Part shown: in pieces, positions 51,265 to 59,934 of the stretch
How the letters are laid out: every line of letters begins with the position of its first letter
Numbering within the stretch: the stretch's first letter is position 1
Origin: Paenibacillus sp. NAIST15-1
GTDB taxonomy: Bacteria > Bacillota > Bacilli > Paenibacillales > Paenibacillaceae
Assembly (NCBI RefSeq): GCF_001894745.1
Contig: NZ_BBYF01000014.1
Span: 62,001-126,000, forward strand
DNA: 64,000 bases
Direction: 5' to 3'
Program-made: the position numbers and the translations under genes
Notes under the pieces: model-generated
Seen by the model: only the letters and a program-made list of their open reading frames with translations
What the model was told of the DNA's origin: nothing
Databases searched by the model: none

Positions 51265-51558
51265 ATGAGCAAGCATGATGCACTGGGTTTCATTGAAACC
51301 TTTGGAATTGTATTCATCATGGAAGCGGCAGATGCCATGTGCAAAGCGGCCAATGTAGATTTGATCGGTTATGAAAACGTAGCGTCCGGTTATATATCTG
51401 TCCTTGTTCGCGGAGATGTAGGGGCTGTAAGGGCTGCAGTAGATGCCGGCGTCGCCGCAGTACAGGCGATGGGGACTGAGGTGTACAGCTCAAACGTTAT
51501 TCCTAATCCACACCCAGACATTGAAAAGATCATTGCCCGCTATGCCCTTCCAGCTTAG
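51265..51558 (+). CDS. Microcompartment hexamer shell protein (BMC-H)
   Basis: 97 residues, BMC-H domain: [55 protein letters not shown]. The pore loop (NVASGY) differs from the neighbouring shell proteins, which suggests different selectivity. AGGGAAATAGG precedes the ATG. 23 bases after the first shell gene. Confidence 0.95.
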   Translation: MSKHDALGFIETFGIVFIMEAADAMCKAANVDLIGYENVASGYISVLVRGDVGAVRAAVDAGVAAVQAMGTEVYSSNVIPNPHPDIEKIIARYALPA

Positions 51559-51588
51559 GGGTAGGTTATCGACAGAAATTCAAGGGAG

Positions 51589-52737
51589 GTGACCGTCATA
51601 AACGACATCTTTGTTATGAAATCGAAAGTATTTTCAGGGGAACAGTCACTGAAGAAACTTGCGGAAATCCATGGCACGAAAGCCTGTATCGTATCCGATC
51701 AGATGATGGAGAAGTTGGGTTATCTGGGGCAGGTGGTTGATCTACTGCAAAGCGGTGGAATCTCCACTTCAGTGTATACCGGTGTTAAGCCCGATCCAAG
51801 TGTGAGTATTGTAGCCGAAGCGCTTCAAGTGTATTGGGAAAGTGGCGCTGATGTGTTGCTGGCGCTGGGCGGCGGCTCTGTCATTGATACAGCGAAGGGT
51901 GTTCTGTACTTCGCCCGGCAATATGCGTTAGAGAAAGACGAGCCTTTTGTCAAACCATCGTTTGTCGCCATTCCTTCCACCAGCGGCACCGGATCGGAAG
52001 TGACAGACTTTTCGGTGATTACGGCGGGCGGAGACAAAATGGTTATCGTGGACAATTTTATCGCACCGGACATCGCGATTCTCGATTCCACCCTTACCAA
52101 GCAATTGCCAAACAAAATCGTGGTGGACACCGGAATGGATGTTCTGACCCATGCGCTGGAGGCTTATGTCTCCACCAAAGCGACCGACTTTACCGATGCC
52201 TTAGCTGAAAAAGCCGTCCAATTGGTATTTGCTCATCTGGAAACGCTTTACCATGATCCGGCAGATGCAGAGGCGCGGGATCGGGTGCAGAATGCGTCCT
52301 GTATGGCGGGAATGGCGTTTACTAACGCTGGTCTAGGTATCATTCACAGTATGTCCCACGCCTTTGGCGGAACGTTTCACATTGCTCACGGGCGGGTGAA
52401 CTCCCTGCTATTAGAGGTGGTAATGGAGTATAACGCCAACTTGGGCGGAAAAACGATAGATAGGGTTTGTGAACGCTATGCTAGGCTTGCTTCACTGCTG
52501 CACTTGCCGGCCCGAACCGCCCGTGAAGGAACCGTAAGTCTGATCCAGGCGATTGGAAAGCTGAAACGATCTATCGGTATCGAAAATGGAATCCGTGAGC
52601 TTGGCGTTGACCAGGATGCTTTTAATGAGGCGCTGTCCCGCATGGCGCGGAACGCAATGGCTGATCGCTGTACGCCAACCAGTCCTCGTCAGCCAACGGA
52701 GGAAGAGTTGGAGCACATTTACCGTAAAAGCTTCTAA
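51589..52737 (+). CDS. Iron-containing alcohol dehydrogenase (CutO/PduQ/EutG type)
   Basis: About 380 residues, type III alcohol dehydrogenase. NAD loop ALGGGSVIDTAKG near residue 92; metal ligands in DTGMDVLTHALEAYVS (Asp/His) and SMSHAFGGTFHIAHGRVN (two His). In this compartment it reduces acetaldehyde to ethanol and recycles NADH to NAD for the aldehyde dehydrogenase. The start is unclear: the GTG at 51589 lies inside the ribosome site AAGGGAGGTG, and the ATG at 51616 is too far. The codon at good distance is ATA (51598), giving an N-terminus like that of homologues. Confidence 0.93.
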   Translation: MTVINDIFVMKSKVFSGEQSLKKLAEIHGTKACIVSDQMMEKLGYLGQVVDLLQSGGISTSVYTGVKPDPSVSIVAEALQVYWESGADVLLALGGGSVIDTAKGVLYFARQYALEKDEPFVKPSFVAIPSTSGTGSEVTDFSVITAGGDKMVIVDNFIAPDIAILDSTLTKQLPNKIVVDTGMDVLTHALEAYVSTKATDFTDALAEKAVQLVFAHLETLYHDPADAEARDRVQNASCMAGMAFTNAGLGIIHSMSHAFGGTFHIAHGRVNSLLLEVVMEYNANLGGKTIDRVCERYARLASLLHLPARTAREGTVSLIQAIGKLKRSIGIENGIRELGVDQDAFNEALSRMARNAMADRCTPTSPRQPTEEELEHIYRKSF

Positions 52738-52770
52738 ATAATATAAAACTTACAAGATTGCGAGGGAAAA

Positions 52771-55329
52771 ATGTTGGATATTCATGAGTTTTCAAGCAAA
52801 TTCGCCGAAGCTACGAAAGCCATGGCTCCTCAAGAACGAGCAGCGATCATGAAGCTGTTCCAAGGAATTTCTAAGGGGCTATCAGATAAGGGAGCTCAGT
52901 CGCAGGTCGAAAACAGCCTCGGTAAGCTTCATAAGGAAGAATGCGCATACCCGGAAGGAATGACCGAGCGTTTGCGGGCTTTGAAAGAACATTATTTGAC
53001 CGCTACGCCAAGCATTACAACCTTCCGTGCCAGAGCCTTTACTCAGGTATACAAGGAAAATCCAGGTCTGCCATCGATCATGCTGCGTGCCAAGGCTTTC
53101 CGCAAAGCGTGTGAAGAGGCTCCGCTGCTCATCCAGGACAACGAGTTGATCGTTGGTCATCCTTGCGGCGCGCCGCGCGCGGGCGCCTTCTCGCCTGACA
53201 TTGCTTGGCGCTGGACCCGGGATGAGCTCGATACCATTCACAACCGTCCTCAGGATCCGTTCTATATCTCTGAGGAAGACAAGCGGATCATGCAAGAGGA
53301 ACTGTTCCCATTCTGGGAAGGCAAATCGGTGGATGAAATATGTGAGCAGCAATACCGCGATGCTGGTCTTTGGGAGTTTTCCGGCGAAGCATTCGTCAGC
53401 GATCTTTCCTATCATCAGATTAACGGCGGCGGAGACTCCAACCCCGGCTACGATGTCATTCTAATGAAGAAAGGGATGCTGGATATCCAGCGGGAAGCCA
53501 AGGAGCATCTTGCGAAGCTGTCCATGCAAAACCCGGAAGACATCGACAAAATCTATTACTATAAATCCGTGCTGGACACAACCGAAGGCGTAATGGCGTA
53601 TGCCAAACGGATGTCTGACTACGCATACCAGTTGGCTGCTAAAGAAACCAATCCGAAGCGCAAGGCTGAGCTGCAAAAAATCGGCGAGATCAACGCTCGC
53701 GTGCCGGCTCATGCGCCGACTACATTCCATGAGGCAGTGCAATCGGTCTGGACCGTAGAATCTCTGCTCGTGGTGGAAGAAAATCAGACAGGCATGTCTG
53801 TCGGTCGTGTGGATCAATATATGTATCCTTTCTATGAGGCGGACAGAAAAGCTGGCCGTCTGACAGAGTTTGAAGCTTTCGAGATTGCAGGCTGTTTCTT
53901 AATCAAATGCTCGGAAATGATGTGGGTTTCCAGCGCGGGTGGCTCCAAGTTTTTTGCCGGCTACCAGCCGTTCGTCAATATGTGTGTAGGCGGGCAAAAA
54001 CGAGAGGGCGGCGACGCCACCAACGACTTGACTTATCTGCTCATGGATGCAGTACGTCATGTCGGCGTTTATCAGCCTTCGCTCGCTTGCCGTATCCACA
54101 ATAGTTCTCCTCAGAAATATTTGAAGAAGATTGTGGATGTCGTCCGTGCGGGATTGGGCTTCCCGGCCTGCCATTTCGATGATTCCCACATCAAGATGAT
54201 GCTGATGAAGGGCTGCAGTATCGAAGATGCCCGCGATTACTGTCTGATGGGCTGTGTGGAGCCGCAAAAATCCGGACGCTTGTATCAGTGGACCTCCACT
54301 GGATACACCCAGTGGCCGATTGCCATTGAGTTCGTCCTTAATCGTGGCAAAATGCTCTGGCACGGAAGCAATCCGGGATTGGACATGGGCGATTTGAGCA
54401 ACTTCAAGACCTATGAAGCATTTGAAGCAGCGGTGAAGAAGCAGGTAGAATACATCACCGAGCTTTCCGCAGTCGGTACCGTAATCAGCCAGCGCGTGCA
54501 CCGCGATTATGCGCCGAAGCCGCTTATGTCGATCATGTATGAAGGCACAATGGAGAGCGGCCGAGACGTTTCCGCTGGCGGCGCCATGTATAACTGGGGA
54601 CCTGGCTTGATCTGGTCCGGTCTGGCAACTTACGCCGATTCGATGGCTGCCATCAAGAAGCTGGTTTACGATGACAAAAAATATTCGCTCGAGCAAATCC
54701 GTGATGCGTTGCTGGCCGATTTCGAAGGTTATGAGCAGATCCACAGGGATTGTTTGGATGCGCCAAAATTCGGCAACGACGACGATTATGCCGATCGCAT
54801 TGCCGCCGATATCACGGGGTGGACGGAGAACTATCACCGCAACTTTAAAACGCTGTACTCTACCTTCAGCCATGGTACGCTTTCGATTTCGAACAATACG
54901 CCTTTCGGCGAGATGACAGGTGCTACCGCCAATGGGCGCAAGGCTTGGCTGCCGCTGTCCGACGGTATCAGCCCGACTCAGGGGCATGACAAGAAGGGTC
55001 CGACGGCTATTATCAAATCAATTAGCAAAATAGATGTTGAGGCCATGAATATTGGTATGGTGCATAACTTCAAGCTATTGCGCGGTTTGCTGGAAACACC
55101 TGAAGGAGAGAACGGACTGATTAATCTGCTCAGAACAGCCTCCATTCTCGGAAACGGTCAAATGCAGTTCAGTTATGTGGATAATGAAACGCTGATTAAA
55201 GCGCAGCAAAATCCTGATCAATACCGTGATTTAATCATTCGGGTCGCTGGCTATAGCGCGTACTTCGTGGAATTGTGTAAAGAAGTGCAGGATGAGATCA
55301 TCAGCAGAACGATGATTGAGCATTTCTAA
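52771..55329 (+). CDS. cutC: Choline trimethylamine-lyase, glycyl radical enzyme
   Basis: 852 residues. N-terminal helix (about 1-35, [20 protein letters not shown]) looks like an encapsulation peptide. The thiyl-radical region reads [19 protein letters not shown], as in CutC and unlike diol dehydratases. The glycyl-radical loop is VAGYSAYF near residue 828, close to the C-terminus. The enzyme splits choline into trimethylamine and acetaldehyde after its Gly is activated by CutD; it is oxygen-sensitive. The activator follows in the operon and all compartment parts are present. Length matches the long CutC form. GAGGG lies before the ATG. Confidence 0.96.
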   Translation: MLDIHEFSSKFAEATKAMAPQERAAIMKLFQGISKGLSDKGAQSQVENSLGKLHKEECAYPEGMTERLRALKEHYLTATPSITTFRARAFTQVYKENPGLPSIMLRAKAFRKACEEAPLLIQDNELIVGHPCGAPRAGAFSPDIAWRWTRDELDTIHNRPQDPFYISEEDKRIMQEELFPFWEGKSVDEICEQQYRDAGLWEFSGEAFVSDLSYHQINGGGDSNPGYDVILMKKGMLDIQREAKEHLAKLSMQNPEDIDKIYYYKSVLDTTEGVMAYAKRMSDYAYQLAAKETNPKRKAELQKIGEINARVPAHAPTTFHEAVQSVWTVESLLVVEENQTGMSVGRVDQYMYPFYEADRKAGRLTEFEAFEIAGCFLIKCSEMMWVSSAGGSKFFAGYQPFVNMCVGGQKREGGDATNDLTYLLMDAVRHVGVYQPSLACRIHNSSPQKYLKKIVDVVRAGLGFPACHFDDSHIKMMLMKGCSIEDARDYCLMGCVEPQKSGRLYQWTSTGYTQWPIAIEFVLNRGKMLWHGSNPGLDMGDLSNFKTYEAFEAAVKKQVEYITELSAVGTVISQRVHRDYAPKPLMSIMYEGTMESGRDVSAGGAMYNWGPGLIWSGLATYADSMAAIKKLVYDDKKYSLEQIRDALLADFEGYEQIHRDCLDAPKFGNDDDYADRIAADITGWTENYHRNFKTLYSTFSHGTLSISNNTPFGEMTGATANGRKAWLPLSDGISPTQGHDKKGPTAIIKSISKIDVEAMNIGMVHNFKLLRGLLETPEGENGLINLLRTASILGNGQMQFSYVDNETLIKAQQNPDQYRDLIIRVAGYSAYFVELCKEVQDEIISRTMIEHF

Positions 55330-55415
55330 AATAGCCCCGTGCCTCTTCTCTGGCGCTGACGCCGGGGAAGAGACATTCTGGCATTTAGATATGCGGAAAG
55401 GGAGGAGCCACAGCT

Positions 55416-56378
55416 ATGGAGTCAGGTATGCCGGAAAGGCAGGCACGTATTTTCAACATTCAAAAATATTCCATATACGACGGCCCCGGTATCCGGACGC
55501 TTGTTTTCTTCAAGGGATGTCCCCTGCGCTGTCAGTGGTGTGCGAACCCGGAGGGTTTGGAAAAGAAATATCAGGTGATGTACCAGCGGGATTTGTGCAA
55601 CGATTGCGGCGCATGTGTTGCGGCGTGTCCCCGGGGAATCCACCGTGTGGACACTTCCGGCTCGCAGGAGCCGTCCAAGCCGCAGCATGTGGTGGACCGG
55701 AAGATCGAGTGCATGGGCTGCCGGGAATGTGAGAAGGTTTGTCCCGCACGGGCGCTCTCAATCGTCGGGATGAATATGACAGTATCGGAAATTGTGGAAA
55801 TTGTAGAGCAGGATATGCTGTTCTACACGACGTCTGGGGGCGGCGTTACGTTGGGCGGCGGCGAAGTATGTGCGCAGTCTGAGTTTGCGGTCAATTTGCT
55901 CAAGGAATGCAAGCGCTCCGGAATCCATACGGCCATTGAAACCTCTGGGCATACCAGACCGGAAGCGATTTTGGCCATGGCCGAATATACCGATCTGATC
56001 TTGTATGATCTGAAACACATGGATTCGGAGCGCCATTTTCAACTGACGGGTGTACGCAACGAGCGCATTCTCGACAATTTGCGGGAACTGATCACCCGCA
56101 AACATAACGTTGAGGTGCGAATGCCGCTAATGAAGGGGCTCAATGATGATGAGGACACCATCCGCAAAACGGTGGAGTTTCTGCTTCCCTATAAGGAATA
56201 CCGGAATTTCCAAGGTATCGATTTGCTCCCTTATCACAAGCTGGGGATTAACAAATACAGGCAATTGGACATGGTTTACAACGTTGAACGCGATTTAAGT
56301 CTTAATGAAGCCGATCTGGAGCGTATTGAACGTCAAATCAGCCAATACGATTTCCCGGTACGGGTTATCAAACATTAA
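55416..56378 (+). CDS. cutD: Choline TMA-lyase activating enzyme (radical SAM)
   Basis: 320 residues. Radical-SAM cluster motif CPLRCQWC near residue 35 (GYxDGPG-like YSIYDGPGIRTLVF just before). Two extra ferredoxin-type clusters: CNDCGACVAACP and CMGCRECEKVCP. This is the arrangement of glycyl-radical activases of the CutD/PflA-like group. It uses S-adenosylmethionine to place the radical on CutC. GGGAGGAG eight bases upstream of the ATG; 86 bases after cutC. Confidence 0.96.
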   Translation: MESGMPERQARIFNIQKYSIYDGPGIRTLVFFKGCPLRCQWCANPEGLEKKYQVMYQRDLCNDCGACVAACPRGIHRVDTSGSQEPSKPQHVVDRKIECMGCRECEKVCPARALSIVGMNMTVSEIVEIVEQDMLFYTTSGGGVTLGGGEVCAQSEFAVNLLKECKRSGIHTAIETSGHTRPEAILAMAEYTDLILYDLKHMDSERHFQLTGVRNERILDNLRELITRKHNVEVRMPLMKGLNDDEDTIRKTVEFLLPYKEYRNFQGIDLLPYHKLGINKYRQLDMVYNVERDLSLNEADLERIERQISQYDFPVRVIKH

Positions 56379-56462
56379 GTGCATGCTTTCAAAGCCAGTT
56401 TTATTCGATAAAGCTACCGTTTTACAGGCTCGCAATACTTTTAGGAGGAGGCGAGGTCTTTG

Positions 56463-56816
56463 ATGCAGCAGCCTGCTGGGCCGGATCTCGGGCGGATCAT
56501 TCAGGAGTCGGTGCCGGGCAAACAAGTGACGCTGGCCCATATGATTGCTTCACCCGTGCCTGACATGTATGAAAGACTGGGCATCGATGAAGCGGGGGCT
56601 ATTGGTATATTAACACTGTCGCCCAGCGAAACCTCCATTATAGCCGCCGATATCGCGACAAAGGTGGCAGATGTGAAAATCGGCTTTCTGGATCGCTTTG
56701 CTGGTTCGGTGCTTCTCACCGGAGATATAGCCAGTGTGGAAACGGCGCTGCGGGCCATCATTGAGACGTTGGGCGATAGTCTTGGTTTTACGACGGCGGA
56801 AGTTACACGGACATGA
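56463..56816 (+). CDS. eutS: EutS/PduU-type shell protein
   Basis: 117 residues, permuted BMC-H. The N-terminal GKQVTLAHMIASPVPDMYERLGI strand and loop (beta-barrel cap of EutS/PduU) come before the domain core (GAIGILTLSPSETSIIAADIATKV and SVLLTGDIASVETALRAI). AGGAGG then GAGG lie upstream; TTG at 56460 is a less likely start. Confidence 0.93.
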   Translation: MQQPAGPDLGRIIQESVPGKQVTLAHMIASPVPDMYERLGIDEAGAIGILTLSPSETSIIAADIATKVADVKIGFLDRFAGSVLLTGDIASVETALRAIIETLGDSLGFTTAEVTRT

Positions 56817-56888
56817 AAAAACGTATATTGCTGGTTATCGGGGAATTGAAACGTTATTTGTTCGGGTAATAAGAGTGGAGTTGATACC

Positions 56889-57593
56889 ATGAAATTTATT
56901 ACCGAAATGGAATTGCGCAATATGTACAGGCTAGAGCCTTTTACATCATACATGGTGGAGCATGGAAGCCGATTGACGCCGGAGGCGCGCCAGTTTTTGA
57001 CGGATCGCCAGATCGCCGTGTCCTATGGGACGCTAGAGCAAAATCAAGAACAAAAGAAAGAGCCACTCCCGAATCCAGAGCGACAGGCGAAAAAGCCGGA
57101 TTGGCGGCGTGGAAAGCTGCGCTGTCAGATGCAATCCGTCTCAGCCCTGTTCTTGTTAACCGGGCAGGAGCTGCTGGAGCGGGATGTGCTTCTGGCCCAG
57201 AAGGTGCTAGAGCTGTCAAGGCAGTTTTCGGCCCTTCATAAAAGGGAAGGAGGCGGCACATCCACTGCCGACTTATCTTTCCAGGGTTGTACCGGTATTA
57301 CAGCCGATGTTCTTTTTGAGGATGCAGGAGATTGCTTTGAGGTAACCGAGTTTCACATTCAATTGGAGAAAGGCAGAGAAATTGCGTTGCTCCACCGTCT
57401 GCGCTGCGCTTTGCGGGATCTTGGGTTTGGGATGTTGGAAGCCGCAGCAGGCAGTCCTCAAGAAAAGCCGGAGGAATCTATTGTTGCTGGAATCAACTTT
57501 ATGATTAATGAATTGAGCTCGCTTATTTGCAGAACTACAGGAGGTGGAACATGCCAGAGACAAAACCCTTTGCATACTGCGATCAACTCGTAA
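56889..57593 (+). CDS. EutT-like cobalamin-adenosyltransferase family protein
   Basis: 234 residues. The N-terminus (FITEMELRNMY...RLTPEARQFLTDRQI) matches the EutT start, and the rest is the helical bundle of the ATP:corrinoid adenosyltransferase group (FSALHKREGGG, HIQLEKGREIALLHRLRCALRDLG). The EutT metal signature HX11CCX2C, as I recall it, is not seen. The choline lyase of this operon needs no B12, so catalysis or substrate may have changed. It overlaps eutJ by 43 bases. Confidence 0.75.
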   Translation: MKFITEMELRNMYRLEPFTSYMVEHGSRLTPEARQFLTDRQIAVSYGTLEQNQEQKKEPLPNPERQAKKPDWRRGKLRCQMQSVSALFLLTGQELLERDVLLAQKVLELSRQFSALHKREGGGTSTADLSFQGCTGITADVLFEDAGDCFEVTEFHIQLEKGREIALLHRLRCALRDLGFGMLEAAAGSPQEKPEESIVAGINFMINELSSLICRTTGGGTCQRQNPLHTAINS

Positions 57594-58390
57594 AGCAATT
57601 TGAAGCGGTCATCCAGAAGCCGATTCCTGGACGGTCTTCGTTCTACTATACCGGTGTGGATCTGGGAACGGCCTGTGTGGTGCTTACGGTGTTGGATGAT
57701 TCTCGGAAGCCGGTGGCGGGAGCTTACCGTTACGCCGATGTCGTCCGCGACGGAATGGTGGTGGACTACCTTGGAGCGATTCAGATCGTGAGGGAGCTTA
57801 AAGCACAGTTGGAGCAGCAATTGGGTACAGAACTTGAATATGCAGCTTCGGCGATTCCACCGGGTACCGATTTACTGGATGCTGGCGCCATCAAGCATGT
57901 GATCCAAGGTGCGGGTTTTGAAGTTACGGCTTTACTGGATGAACCTACGGCGGCTAATGCCGTGCTGCAAATATCCAACGGAGCCATTGTAGACATTGGC
58001 GGCGGAACGACTGGCATTTCGATTCTGAAGGATGGCAAGGTTGTCTATGTCGCAGACGAAGCAACGGGAGGCACCCATTTTTCTTTGGTGGTTGCCGGGG
58101 CATACCAGATGAGTTTTTCTGAAGCGGACTGCTTTAAGCGCGAACCTGCCCATCACCAAGAATTGCTGCCGCTGCTTCGGCCGGTTATTGATAAGGTTTC
58201 CTCTATCATCAACCGCCATGTGGTGGGCCATGAAGTCAAGGAATTGTACTTGGTAGGCGGAACCTGCTGCTTGACCGGTATGGAGACGATCATTGAGCAG
58301 AGGACTGGCATTGCTACCAATAAGCCTAGCAACCCACTGTTTGTCACGCCACTGGGCATTGCTCTGAATTGCACGCGGGAGGCGATGTAA
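57551..58390 (+). CDS. eutJ: EutJ-like Hsp70-family chaperone
   Basis: 279 residues with the actin/Hsp70 ATPase motifs: YTGVDLGTACVVLTVLD (phosphate 1), LDEPTAANAVL, GAIVDIGGGTTGISIL (phosphate 2) and LYLVGGTCCLTGME (adenosine). EutJ proteins are thought to reactivate or load enzymes of the compartment; the mechanism is not established. Start 57551 has AGGAGGTGG upstream; the gene overlaps the EutT-like end. Directly abuts the next shell gene. Confidence 0.92.
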   Translation: MPETKPFAYCDQLVKQFEAVIQKPIPGRSSFYYTGVDLGTACVVLTVLDDSRKPVAGAYRYADVVRDGMVVDYLGAIQIVRELKAQLEQQLGTELEYAASAIPPGTDLLDAGAIKHVIQGAGFEVTALLDEPTAANAVLQISNGAIVDIGGGTTGISILKDGKVVYVADEATGGTHFSLVVAGAYQMSFSEADCFKREPAHHQELLPLLRPVIDKVSSIINRHVVGHEVKELYLVGGTCCLTGMETIIEQRTGIATNKPSNPLFVTPLGIALNCTREAM

Positions 58391-58711
58391 GTGGAATTTC
58401 GGATTATCAAATCTCCATCCAAGGGGACGCTGGACATTTTGCTTCGTCGCAGAGGAGCGCCCAGTAGCCGGGAAGTTCCCCAATGCGACGCGGTCGGTCT
58501 GGTACAGGGAAGGCTGATTGACATGGTATGGGCCGCTGATGTAGCTGAAAAAGTGGTGGGCGTGACAGTGGAGGATATTCGCGGCAGCTGCCCGCAGAAC
58601 ATGATTCTTCTCGCTATTTTTGGTGACACGGCTTCTGTGGAGGACGCCATCGCCGAGATTAAGCAGAGAAGCGGAAAAGCGGGGAGGACGGACTGCTATG
58701 ATTGCCGCTGA
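58391..58711 (+). CDS. GrpU-like BMC-H shell protein with pore cysteine
   Basis: 106 residues, GTG start. It has a basic N-terminal extension (SPSKGTLDILLRRRG), then the BMC fold from DAVGLVQGRLIDMVWAADVAEK, ending IFGDTASVEDAIAEIK. A Cys at position 67 (DIRGSCPQN) sits where the hexamer pore loop is expected. GrpU-type shell proteins were reported to hold an Fe-S cluster on such a cysteine; this comparison is from memory. It overlaps eutN by 14 bases. Confidence 0.82.
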   Translation: MEFRIIKSPSKGTLDILLRRRGAPSSREVPQCDAVGLVQGRLIDMVWAADVAEKVVGVTVEDIRGSCPQNMILLAIFGDTASVEDAIAEIKQRSGKAGRTDCYDCR

Positions 58712-58961
58712 ATTGATTCACAATATCTGGTCTACCCGTAAAGCAGATTCCCTTGTGGGAATGAAACTGATGCTGGCCGAGGTGATAGGAGGAAGCGACG
58801 ACGGGCGCCGCTTGATCGTAGTCGATACGATCGGCGCTGGCATAGGCGATCGAGTGATTGTCTGCACCGGCTCTTCGGCCCGCAAAATGCTGCATACAGA
58901 CGATGTCCCTGTAGATGCCGTCGTCGTAGGCATCATCGACGCGGACTGCATGTTTGAATAA
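58698..58961 (+). CDS. eutN: EutN/CcmL-family pentamer vertex protein
   Basis: 87 residues, BMC-P fold: HNIWSTRKADSLVGMKLMLAEV, VDTIGAGIGDRVIVCTGSSAR, VDAVVVGIIDADCMFE. Pentamers of this family close the 12 vertices of the shell. ATG 58698 lies inside the end of the GrpU-like gene, with GGGGAGG upstream; a longer frame from 58620 is rejected because homologues start at this Met. Confidence 0.93.
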   Translation: MIAAELIHNIWSTRKADSLVGMKLMLAEVIGGSDDGRRLIVVDTIGAGIGDRVIVCTGSSARKMLHTDDVPVDAVVVGIIDADCMFE

Positions 58962-58983
58962 ATATTCGAACAGAAATCTTATA

Positions 58984-59236
58984 GAGGTTATTCAAAAAGC
59001 CCCCCTTTGATCACGAAGAAACACTGAATGCATATTCGACATCGAATCTTGAATTCAGCCGGGCCTAGGTAGAAGCTTCCGAAGCATGTTTCCTGCGGAA
59101 ACATTTCAGGTGCTCACGTACCCAAAACGTACGCTCCGCTCCTTAGGTCCTAGCTTCATCCAACTGAAGCGTTTTGAAAAAATGCACATCGGAAGCATAA
59201 GCTTCGGTGCTGAAAGTTTGACTTTTTGAACACTTA
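58984..59236. repeat. Noncoding structured repeat, MITE-like, with TTCAAAAAG terminal inverted repeats
   Basis: The only sizeable gap inside the cut operon. The left end GAGGTTATTCAAAAAG (58984-58999) faces CTTTTTGAACACTT at the right end (59222-59235). Inside are a perfect hairpin ATGTTTCC-TGC-GGAAACAT (59086-59104) and GGAAGCATAAGCTTC (about 59190). No ORF worth keeping crosses it. I recall very similar elements scattered in Paenibacillus genomes. Its insertion between eutN and eutQ may modulate expression of the second half of the operon. Confidence 0.7.
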
Positions 59237-59263
59237 CTTATAATTCGAAAGGGGGCGAGAACT

Positions 59264-59920
59264 GTGAAAAAACTGATTTGCGCTGCGGATGTGGAAGAAT
59301 GGGTGTCTTCCGGACAGAAGCGGTGCTGCATTGACCGAAACACGATTGTGACACCGGCAGCCCATGATAAGGCAAGGGAGCTGGGTCTGGAGTTTACCGA
59401 TGAGCCATGTGGCACTTTGAGTTCCGAGGCCGCGGGCAGCGAAACTCAGGATGATCTCGACATGAATGCCATTTTCAAATTTTTCAAGATGTTATCGGAA
59501 AAAGGAATGGTTGAAAAGCTGTTAGGGATGACTCTTGATCCACCTTATCAGGCGGAGACGGATCCGACGGGCTTAAAACTTGTACGGGGCCGAACGGTAA
59601 AAATGGAAGCTTACGATACGGGAACATCTGGTGCCAAGGTATACCGTCAAGAGGTAATCGGGAAGCCGGATTGTTCCATAAGCGCAGGGTTTATGACTGT
59701 CGATCACGGTTGCTTTCAGCAGGAGACGGCCCACGAAGAAACTTATATCGTGATGGAAGGCACGCTCGATGTCACTTTGAACGAGAGAACCTTCACCGCT
59801 CATGAAGGGGATGTACTCTTCATCCCCAAAGGGGTGAAGGCGATCAAGGGATCGTCGAACTGCGCGAGGATGTTTTATATGACTTATCTGGCGGGCGGTC
59901 CTGATCGGAAGCTACAGTAA
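59264..59920 (+). CDS. eutQ: EutQ-like cupin protein
   Basis: 218 residues, GTG start with AAAGGGGGCGAG. The N-terminal region (KKLICAADVEEW, KRCCIDRNTIVTPAAHDKARELG) is the EutQ-type helper segment. The C-terminal cupin barrel (SAGFMTVDHGCF, ETAHEETYIVMEGTLDVTL, GDVLFIPKG) has a metal-site-like H...EE...E pattern. Salmonella EutQ has acetate kinase activity and supports compartment assembly. Here it could replace the missing ackA, but that is inference. Confidence 0.88.
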   Translation: MKKLICAADVEEWVSSGQKRCCIDRNTIVTPAAHDKARELGLEFTDEPCGTLSSEAAGSETQDDLDMNAIFKFFKMLSEKGMVEKLLGMTLDPPYQAETDPTGLKLVRGRTVKMEAYDTGTSGAKVYRQEVIGKPDCSISAGFMTVDHGCFQQETAHEETYIVMEGTLDVTLNERTFTAHEGDVLFIPKGVKAIKGSSNCARMFYMTYLAGGPDRKLQ

Positions 59921-59934
59921 CTGGAGGTGATAGC

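Noticed and set aside
53899-54987. 362-codon open frame on the minus strand
   Set aside because: Lies wholly inside cutC, whose motifs are unmistakable. The antisense frame is a by-product of its codon use and has no ribosome site or family pattern.
57551-57593. Frameshift between the EutT-like and eutJ genes
   Set aside because: The 43-base overlap joins two unrelated complete domains, and eutJ has its own AGGAGGTGG site, so this is ordinary overlap.
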